From an uncultured Lachnospiraceae bacterium (GTDB taxonomy: Bacteria > Bacillota > Clostridia > Lachnospirales > Lachnospiraceae), in contig CAJUSS010000178.1 of NCBI GenBank assembly GCA_910588895.1, positions 1 to 6,280 of the forward strand: DNA of 6,280 nucleotides, in the 5' to 3' direction. This document shows, piece after piece, positions 1 to 5,455 of the stretch. The first letter of the stretch is position 1. Each line of letters begins with the position of its first letter. The translations under genes and the position numbers were made by a program. The notes below the pieces were generated by a model. The model worked only from the letters and a program-made list of their open reading frames with translations. It had not been told where the DNA came from and did no database searches.

Positions 1-1844
1 CTGATGAAATTTTACTAAGTATCCAACAGCCCGCCCGCTACATCGGCGGCGAGGTGAACATGTGCGTCAAGGACCCTAAGAATGTGGCCATCCGTTTTGC
101 CATGTGCTTCCCGGACGTCTATGAGATCGGCATGTCCCATCTGGGCATCCAGATCCTCTATGATATGTTCAACCGGCGGGAGGATGTGTACTGTGAGCGG
201 GTCTATGCCCCCTGGACCGATCTGGACAAGATCATGCGGGAGCAGCAGATCCCTCTTTTTGCCCTGGAATCCCAGGACCCGATCCGGGACTTTGACTTTT
301 TGGGCATCACCCTTCAATACGAGATGTGCTATACCAATATCTTACAGATCTTAGAGCTGTCCCAGATCCCGCTCCATACTGATGCGCGGGGGGAGGATAT
401 GCCGATCGTGATCGGAGGGGGACCCTGCGCGTATAACCCGGAGCCTTTGGCGGATTTCTTTGACCTGTTCTATATAGGGGAAGGAGAGACGGTCTATGAT
501 GAGCTGCTGGACCGCTATAAGGAAAATAAAAAGGCGGGAGGGACCAGAAAGCAGTTCCTGGAGCTGGCGGCGGAGGTTCCAGGGATCTATGTCCCCTCCT
601 TTTATGAGGTGCGCTATAAAGAGGATGGCACGATCTTAAGCTTTACGCCGGTCAACGACCATGCCAAGGAGACCGTCACTAAGGAGCTGGTGATGGATCT
701 GGACCAGGCGGTCTATATCGAAAAGCCTCTGGTCCCTTTTATCAAAGTCACCCAGGACCGGGTGGTATTGGAGATCATGCGGGGCTGTATAAGGGGCTGC
801 CGGTTCTGCCAGGCGGGGAACATCTATCGTCCGCTGCGGGAGAGAGGGCTGGACTATCTGAAAGGTTATGCGCTTAAGCTGCTCCAGTCTACCGGCCATG
901 AGGAGATCTCCTTAAGCTCTTTAAGCTCCAGCGACCATTCCCGGTTAGAGGAGCTGATCGGCTTTTTGATCGATCAGTTCAAGGGGAAAGGGGTGAACAT
1001 CTCCCTGCCCTCCCTGCGGATCGACGCATTTTCCTTAGATGTGATGAGCAAGGTCCAGGATGTGAAGAAGAGCAGCCTGACCTTTGCGCCGGAGGCCGGT
1101 TCCCAGCGGCTGCGTGACGTGATCAACAAAGGCCTTACGGAGGAGGATATCCTGACCGGGGCGGCTCAGGCCTTCCATGGCGGGTGGAACCGGGTCAAGC
1201 TGTATTTCATGCTGGGCCTGCCCACAGAGACCAGGGAAGACATGGAAGGGATCGCTCTGCTGTCCGAAAAAGTGGCAAAGACCTATTATGACGAGATCCC
1301 CAAGGAGCAGCGTCATGGGAAAGTGCAGATCGTGGCCAGCTCCTCCTTCTTTGTGCCTAAGCCCTTTACGCCCTTCCAGTGGGCCAGGATGTGTACAAAG
1401 GACGAGTTTATCGAACGGGCGAACATCGTCCGGCAGAAGTTCAGGGAGATGTTGAACTACAAGAGCTTAAAATACAACTGGCATGAGGCGGAGCTGACCG
1501 TGCTGGAAGGCGTCTTAGCCAGAGGGGACCGCCGGGTGGGCGCCGTGGTGGAGGAAGCCTACAAAAACGGTGCGCTCTTCGATTCCTGGTCCGAATACTT
1601 TGACAATGCGATCTGGATGAAGGCCTTTGACACCTGCGGCATCCAGATCGGGTTCTATACCACCAGGGAGCGGGATCTGGAGGAGATCTTCCCCTGGGAC
1701 TTCATCGATGCCGGGGTCTCCAAAGCATTCTTAAAGCGAGAGTGGGAGAAAGCCATGAAAGGGGAAGTGACCCCCAACTGCCGGCAGGCCTGTTCTGGCT
1801 GCGGCGCGAGAAAGTTTAAAGGGGGTGTCTGTTATGAAGGTTAG
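1..1844 (+). CDS. TIGR03960-family B12-binding radical SAM protein (5' partial)
   Basis: Radical SAM enzyme of the uncharacterised TIGR03960 family; reaction and substrate are unknown. The reading frame is open from the left edge (first full codon GAT at 3; 613 residues in the window). A GTG at 54 could be taken as a start, but the codons before it read ILLSIQQPARYIGGEVN, the conserved N-terminus of the family, so the true start is a few codons upstream of the window. Residues about 20-180 form a cobalamin-binding-like Rossmann region (FPDVYEIGMSHLG, VIGGGPCAYNPEPLADFFD, YIGEGE); no DxHxxG base-off motif is seen. The radical SAM [4Fe-4S] site is C-x3-C-x2-C in RGCIRGCRFCQAG (Cys codons 786, 798, 807), followed by ISLSSLSSSDHS and VKLYFMLGLPTET of the SAM barrel. 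A second C-x3-C-x2-C plus one more Cys lies at the C-terminus (1779, 1791, 1800, 1830). The stop overlaps the DUF2344 start by 11 nt, which suggests translational coupling. Confidence 0.93.
   Translation, partial: DEILLSIQQPARYIGGEVNMCVKDPKNVAIRFAMCFPDVYEIGMSHLGIQILYDMFNRREDVYCERVYAPWTDLDKIMREQQIPLFALESQDPIRDFDFLGITLQYEMCYTNILQILELSQIPLHTDARGEDMPIVIGGGPCAYNPEPLADFFDLFYIGEGETVYDELLDRYKENKKAGGTRKQFLELAAEVPGIYVPSFYEVRYKEDGTILSFTPVNDHAKETVTKELVMDLDQAVYIEKPLVPFIKVTQDRVVLEIMRGCIRGCRFCQAGNIYRPLRERGLDYLKGYALKLLQSTGHEEISLSSLSSSDHSRLEELIGFLIDQFKGKGVNISLPSLRIDAFSLDVMSKVQDVKKSSLTFAPEAGSQRLRDVINKGLTEEDILTGAAQAFHGGWNRVKLYFMLGLPTETREDMEGIALLSEKVAKTYYDEIPKEQRHGKVQIVASSSFFVPKPFTPFQWARMCTKDEFIERANIVRQKFREMLNYKSLKYNWHEAELTVLEGVLARGDRRVGAVVEEAYKNGALFDSWSEYFDNAIWMKAFDTCGIQIGFYTTRERDLEEIFPWDFIDAGVSKAFLKREWEKAMKGEVTPNCRQACSGCGARKFKGGVCYEG
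1818..1825 (+). promoter_or_regulatory. Ribosome binding site deciding the DUF2344 start
   Basis: AAAGGGGG lies 8 nt before ATG 1834 and inside the end of the upstream radical SAM gene. This spacing favours ATG 1834 over the in-frame GTG at 1825, which would overlap the site itself. Family members also begin close to M-K-(V/I)-R-I-(R/K)-F, which agrees with ATG 1834. Confidence 0.7.
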
Positions 1845-2742
1845 GATCCGGTTTTCCAAACAGGGGAGCGCGAAGTTCATCGGCCATCTGGATGTGATGC
1901 GCTACTTCCAGAAGGTGATGCGCCGGGCGGAGGTGTCCATCCGCTACAGCGGCGGATTCAGCCCCCATCAGATCATGTCCTTTGCCGCCCCCCTTGGAGT
2001 GGGGATTACCAGCAACGGGGAGTATCTGGATATCGAGGTGGAGGATATGGAAGATCTGTCCACCATGAAGGAGCGGATGGACCAGACCATGGCGGAGGGA
2101 TTCCGTGTGGAGAGCTGCCGCCGCCTGCCGGATAAGGCAGACAATGCCATGTCCATCGTGGCTGCCGCCGCCTACACGGTCTCCTTCCGCCCGGGCTATG
2201 AGCCGGAGGATCCAAAGAAATGGCTGCAGGAGCTGGAGGCCTTCTATGGACGGGAGCATATCCCGATCACCAAGAAAACCAAAAAAGGGTATAAGGAGCT
2301 GGATCTTAAGCCTTTAGTCTATACGCTGCAGGTCCGTGATGCCCATGTATACATGCTGCTCTCCGCCGGCAGTGCGGAGAATGTCAAGCCGGAGCTGGTC
2401 CTGGACGCGTTCTACCAGTCCAGGGGAGAAGAGCGTCCGCCCTTCGCATTTTTGATCCAGCGGGAGGATGTGTACGCGGAGCAGCCGGATGGAGAAGATC
2501 CCAAGGCAAGAAGGCCTGAGGATATCCATGGAGGCACTGGGGTATATAACGGCCGCCGTTTTATCTCGCTGGAAGAACTGGGAGAAGGCGGGGAAGAAGC
2601 TCTGACCGAAGGAGAGGAGACCGTCCATGGAAAAGCTGATCATCACCCGCTGGGGGCAGTCCATATGCACCGCTCTGGCTGCGGACCGGAAGATCCTCCA
2701 GCTCAGTCTGGAACCGGAGGGAACGGGACCGAAGCTCAATGA
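1834..2742 (+). CDS. DUF2344 / TIGR03936 radical SAM-associated protein, likely with shifted 3' end
   Basis: Partner of the preceding radical SAM protein; in some lineages the two are fused into one polypeptide. Molecular role unknown. From ATG 1834 the frame gives 302 residues. Family hallmarks are RFSKQGSAKFIGHLDVMRYFQ (residues 6-26, GHLD at 17-20), GFSPHQIMSFAAPLGVG (41-57) and EYLDIEVE (63-70), then a second half with TKKTKKGYKELDL (136-148) and LIQREDVYAE (207-216). The family-like part ends near FISLEELGEGG (243-253). The last 49 residues (EEALTEGEETVHG...) are low-complexity in look and, from 2627 on, are simply the wrong frame of rng, giving a 116-nt overlap. A one-base shift at the GGGG run 2590-2593 would instead end the protein as ...GEGGKKL at TGA 2603-2605, 256 residues, 21 nt before rng. 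Identity of the family is secure; the written 3' end is doubtful. Confidence 0.88.
   Translation: MKVRIRFSKQGSAKFIGHLDVMRYFQKVMRRAEVSIRYSGGFSPHQIMSFAAPLGVGITSNGEYLDIEVEDMEDLSTMKERMDQTMAEGFRVESCRRLPDKADNAMSIVAAAAYTVSFRPGYEPEDPKKWLQELEAFYGREHIPITKKTKKGYKELDLKPLVYTLQVRDAHVYMLLSAGSAENVKPELVLDAFYQSRGEERPPFAFLIQREDVYAEQPDGEDPKARRPEDIHGGTGVYNGRRFISLEELGEGGEEALTEGEETVHGKADHHPLGAVHMHRSGCGPEDPPAQSGTGGNGTEAQ
2615..2619 (+). promoter_or_regulatory. Ribosome binding site of rng
   Basis: AGGAG within GGAGAGGAGA, 7 nt before ATG 2627, a near-ideal Shine-Dalgarno site. In the rng frame a TGA stands at 2603-2605, so no start further upstream is possible. The site lies inside the DUF2344 frame as written, but would be intergenic if that gene ends at 2605. 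Confidence 0.8.
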
Positions 2743-3952
2743 TATCTATGTGGGCAAGGTCCAGAACATACAGAAAAATATCAGCGCCGCCTTTGTGGAT
2801 ATCGGCGGCGGTGTGGTCGGCTATTATAGTCTGAGCGGGGACATGGACCATCTGTTCACGGATCAGAGGAAAAGGAGCGCAAACGGTCCCGCCCGGAAGC
2901 TGAAGGCGGGCGATGAGATCCTGGTCCAGGTCTGCCGGGAAGCGGTGAAGACCAAGGCACCGGTCCTGACGGAAAAGCTGTCCTTTGCCGGAAAGCGGGC
3001 CGTCCTGACCTTAGGCAAGAGCGGGATCGGTTTTTCGGATAAGATCACCGACCAGAGGTGGAGGCAGGAAGTAAAGAACGCGCTGCTCCCTCTTCTTGAG
3101 GAGCCTTGGGAGGAGTCCCGGGATAAGGACCGGCCGCAGGAGGATCGGGGCAGAGAGATCGGGATCGTCATCCGGACGAACGGGAAGGATGCCTCCATAG
3201 AAGAGCTGTGGGCAGAGATCGGGCAGCTGAAAAGCACCTGTCGGCGTGTCCTGGACAATGCCGGCTTCCGCAGCTGCTACAGTCTTTTGTATCAGGCCCC
3301 GCCAACATTTCTGGCCGGGATCCGGAATGCCTATGCCGACCGTCTGGAGGAGATCGTCACAGATGATCTGGCACTCTACGGGCAGATCGGCCGCTTTTTA
3401 AAGGAAGAGCAGCCAGAGGATGCGGATAAGCTGCGGCTCTATCAGGACGATCTGCTCCCTTTAAAGGAGCTGTACGGTCTGGATAAGGCGATAAAGGATG
3501 CGCTGGCGAAACGGGTCTGGCTGAAGTCCGGCGGTTATCTGGTGATCGAGCCTACAGAAGCTCTGGTGTCGATCGACGTGAACACCGGCAAATACAGCGG
3601 CAAAAAGACCAGGCGGGAGACGATCTTGAAGATCAACCTGGAGGCGGCAGATGAGATCGGGCGGCAGCTGCGCCTGCGGGACCTGTCCGGGATCATCCTG
3701 ATCGACTTTATCGATATGGAGGAAGAGGAGGATCGCGCCCGTCTTTTGAGCGGCCTGCGGGCTGCGGTGCAAAAAGACCCGGTGAAGACCACTGTGGTGG
3801 ATATGACAAAGCTGAACCTGGTGGAGCTGACCCGAAAGAAGCTCCATCGGCCGCTGCATGAGCAGCTGGCTGCGGTAAAAGCATTTTCAAAGATAGACAA
3901 TGGTACTAAGGATACAGAAACCCCGTCATCGGCGGCTTTTTTGCATACTTAG
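2627..3952 (+). CDS. rng: Ribonuclease G/E family endoribonuclease, short form
   Basis: Single-strand-specific endoribonuclease of the RNase E/G family; in bacteria these act in the cytoplasm on rRNA precursors and mRNA turnover. The 441-residue product carries an S1 RNA-binding region at about residues 36-115 (LNDIYVGKVQNIQKNISAAFVDIG), a 5'-sensor/RNase H-like part in the middle, and the DNase I-like catalytic domain with VSIDVNTGKYSG (D327, N329) and IILIDFIDMEEEEDR (D360). By alignment from memory these match E. coli RNase E D303, N305 and D346, the Mg2+-binding catalytic residues. The CPxCxG zinc-link that follows in E. coli RNase E and G is absent: no Cys lies in the last 200 residues, so the family's zinc-linked dimer interface is missing. 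The C-terminal end after LTRKKLHRPLHEQ (408-423 region) is unconserved in look, and its last codons pass through a terminator-like hairpin. Third gene of the radical SAM-DUF2344-rng block. Confidence 0.93.
   Translation: MEKLIITRWGQSICTALAADRKILQLSLEPEGTGPKLNDIYVGKVQNIQKNISAAFVDIGGGVVGYYSLSGDMDHLFTDQRKRSANGPARKLKAGDEILVQVCREAVKTKAPVLTEKLSFAGKRAVLTLGKSGIGFSDKITDQRWRQEVKNALLPLLEEPWEESRDKDRPQEDRGREIGIVIRTNGKDASIEELWAEIGQLKSTCRRVLDNAGFRSCYSLLYQAPPTFLAGIRNAYADRLEEIVTDDLALYGQIGRFLKEEQPEDADKLRLYQDDLLPLKELYGLDKAIKDALAKRVWLKSGGYLVIEPTEALVSIDVNTGKYSGKKTRRETILKINLEAADEIGRQLRLRDLSGIILIDFIDMEEEEDRARLLSGLRAAVQKDPVKTTVVDMTKLNLVELTRKKLHRPLHEQLAAVKAFSKIDNGTKDTETPSSAAFLHT
3918..3942 (+). terminator. Possible Rho-independent terminator at the 3' end of rng
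   Basis: AAACCCCG (3918-3925), loop TCAT, CGG-C-GG-C (3930-3936), then six T (3937-3942). The stem is five G:C pairs with one bulged C, optionally closed by A:T pairs from AAA to the first Ts. It lies within the last codons of rng (stop 3950-3952), which is unusual for a terminator, and the stem is short, so this may be weak or fortuitous. If active it would separate the rng block from trkA. Confidence 0.35.
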
Positions 3953-3962
3953 GCAGATGTGA

Positions 3963-3968
3963 GGAGGG
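3963..3968 (+). promoter_or_regulatory. Ribosome binding site deciding the trkA start
   Basis: GGAGGG within GAGGAGGGA, 8 nt before ATG 3977. An in-frame GTG at 3959 lies just before this site and would add MRRDFA in front of the Rossmann fold, so ATG 3977 is the better start. No clear -35/-10 pair is visible in the 24-nt gap after rng. Confidence 0.8.
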
Positions 3969-3976
3969 ACTTTGCT

Positions 3977-5332
3977 ATGAAGATCTTGATCGTGGGCTGC
4001 GGCCAGGTCGGCTTCACTTTAGCAGAAAGGCTGAACCGGGAAAACCATGATATCACCTTGATCGACAATGACCCGGATACGCTGCGTTCTGTGGCGGACT
4101 CGATCGACGTGATGTCTGTCACCGGCAATGGGGCCAGCTATCAGGTGCAGATGGAGGCCGGGATAGCCGATGCGGATCTTTTGATCGCCACTACAAATTC
4201 GGACGAGCTGAACATGCTCTGCTGCCTGATCGCAAAAAAGGCAGGAAACTGCCACACGATCGCCAGGATCCGGAACCCGGAATATTCTACGGAGATCAAC
4301 TATATCCGGGAAGAATTGAACCTTTCCCTGGCGATCAATCCGGAGCTGGCATCGGCGGTGGAGGTCTCCAGGCTCTTGCGGTTCCCCTCGGCGATCAAGA
4401 TCGACACCTTTGCCAAAGGCCGGGTGGAGCTTTTAAAGTTCATCATCCCTGAGGGTTCAAAATTAGACCACATGAAGGTCATGGAGGTGAGCACCAAGCT
4501 TAAATGCAACGTGTTGATCTGTGTGGCGGAGCGGGGGAAGGATGTGGTGATCCCCAGCGGCGGTTTCGAACTGATCGCAGGTGATAAGATCTCCTTTATC
4601 GCCTCCCAGAAGGATTCCACTGATTTCTTCCAAAAGGTGGGGATCGTAAACAACAGCGTCCGCTCGATCATGATCATCGGCGGCGGCAAGCTGACCTATT
4701 ATCTGGCCAGGGTCTTAAAGGAGTCCAATATCAAGATCAAGATCATCGAGCAGGATCTTGATCACTGCAGTGAGCTCAGCGAGCTCCTTCCCCACACCAT
4801 GATCATCCATGGGAACGGCTCTGACCAGCAGCTCTTGGCGGAGGAGGGGCTGGAGCGGATGGAGGCCTTTGCCTCCATGACCGGTCTGGATGAGGAGAAC
4901 ATCATGCTGTCTTTGTATGCGGCCAGCAAGTCCAATGCAAAGCTGATCACCAAGGTGAACCGGACCACCTTCTCAGATGTGGTGGATTCCCTGAACCTAG
5001 GGAGCGTGATCTATCCGAAGCTGCTCACGGCGGACCTGATCTTGCAGTATGTACGTGCCATGCAGAACTCCCTGGGGAGCAACGTGGAGACCTTGTATCG
5101 GATCGCAGACGACCGGGCGGAGGCGCTGGAGTTTCGGATAGGCCCTGACGCGCCGATCGTGGGCATCCCTCTGGAAAAGCTGCAGTTTAAGAAAAATCTC
5201 CTGGTGGCCTGCATCAACCGCCGCGGAAAGGTGATCACTCCTCGCGGAAAGGACCGCATGGAGGTGGGGGACACTGTGATCATCGTGACCACGAACCAGG
5301 GCCTGCAGGACATAAAGGATATCTTACAGTAA
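3977..5332 (+). CDS. trkA: Trk system K+ transport regulatory subunit TrkA
   Basis: Peripheral cytosolic subunit that binds NAD+/NADH or ATP and gates the TrkH potassium channel-like protein. The 451-residue product is the full TrkA layout, two tandem RCK units rather than the single unit of KtrA. Unit 1: Rossmann fold with MKILIVGCGQVG (GxGxxG at residues 7-12), LIDND (acid D30 after strand 2), TGNGAS (about 49-54), then a TrkA_C lobe to about 220. Unit 2: IMIIGGGKLTYYLA (231-244; the third glycine of GxGxxG is Thr), acid E258, HGNGSD (278-283), then a second TrkA_C lobe (about 365-451, ending VGDTVIIVTTNQGLQDIKDIL). All of it is soluble; no membrane segment or signal peptide. It starts 24 nt after rng and precedes trkH by 123 nt, so the pair encodes one K+ uptake system. 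Start ATG 3977 was chosen for its ribosome site and because the fold begins at once. Confidence 0.95.
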   Translation: MKILIVGCGQVGFTLAERLNRENHDITLIDNDPDTLRSVADSIDVMSVTGNGASYQVQMEAGIADADLLIATTNSDELNMLCCLIAKKAGNCHTIARIRNPEYSTEINYIREELNLSLAINPELASAVEVSRLLRFPSAIKIDTFAKGRVELLKFIIPEGSKLDHMKVMEVSTKLKCNVLICVAERGKDVVIPSGGFELIAGDKISFIASQKDSTDFFQKVGIVNNSVRSIMIIGGGKLTYYLARVLKESNIKIKIIEQDLDHCSELSELLPHTMIIHGNGSDQQLLAEEGLERMEAFASMTGLDEENIMLSLYAASKSNAKLITKVNRTTFSDVVDSLNLGSVIYPKLLTADLILQYVRAMQNSLGSNVETLYRIADDRAEALEFRIGPDAPIVGIPLEKLQFKKNLLVACINRRGKVITPRGKDRMEVGDTVIIVTTNQGLQDIKDILQ

Positions 5333-5337
5333 CCTTC

Positions 5338-5387
5338 ATGCGCCTGACAGCGGACGCACCACCACACAAAAAGTCTGGCGGGCGCAT
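5338..5387 (+). repeat. Intergenic inverted repeat downstream of trkA
   Basis: ATGCGCC at 5338-5344 is the exact inverse complement of GGCGCAT at 5381-5387, with a 36-nt loop that holds a further GAC/GTC pairing (5346-5348 with 5373-5375). It begins 5 nt after the trkA stop. No T-run follows, so it is not a standard terminator; it could be an mRNA 3'-end or processing structure, or chance. Confidence 0.3.
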
Positions 5388-5406
5388 TTGGCATTCCTGA
5401 ACTTAA

Positions 5407-5432
5407 GCCGCCTATCCGGCGGCAGGATTTTT
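5407..5432 (+). terminator. Hairpin with T-run between trkA and trkH (possible terminator or attenuator)
   Basis: GCCGCC (5407-5412), loop TATCC, GGCGGC (5418-5423): a perfect six-pair G:C stem, then AGGA and five T (5428-5432). The 4-nt gap between stem and T-run makes it a non-ideal terminator. It lies just 6 nt upstream of the trkH ribosome site, so it could reduce read-through from trkA into trkH or serve as an mRNA stability structure. Confidence 0.4.
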
Positions 5433-5438
5433 AAAAGT

Positions 5439-5446
5439 AAAGGCGG
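5439..5446 (+). promoter_or_regulatory. Ribosome binding site of trkH
   Basis: AAAGGCGG, 9 nt before ATG 5456. It carries one mismatch to AAAGGAGG and is weaker than the sites of the other genes in this window. It supports ATG 5456, where the typical short TrkH N-terminus begins. Confidence 0.6.
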
Positions 5447-5455
5447 TGTACATAG

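Noticed and set aside
906..929. Short direct repeat TTAAGCTC in the radical SAM gene
   Set aside because: It encodes the conserved LSSLSSS stretch of the family, so protein constraint explains it.
1816..2259. 147-codon open frame on the - strand
   Set aside because: Mirror of the conserved DUF2344 N-terminus; no ribosome site or family signature seen.
3959..3976. GTG 3959 as an upstream start for trkA
   Set aside because: It would place the ribosome site GGAGGG inside the coding region and add six residues before the Rossmann fold; ATG 3977 fits better.
4735..4763. Perfect 10-bp inverted repeat GATCAAGATC/GATCTTGATC with a 9-nt loop inside trkA
   Set aside because: It falls in codons for IKIIEQDLD and arises from repeated ATC, AAG and GAT codons common in this genome; no T-run or nearby start suggests function.
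4763..4778. Palindromes CACTGCAGTG and TGAGCTCA in trkA
   Set aside because: Short, in coding sequence, and compatible with chance; no operator context.
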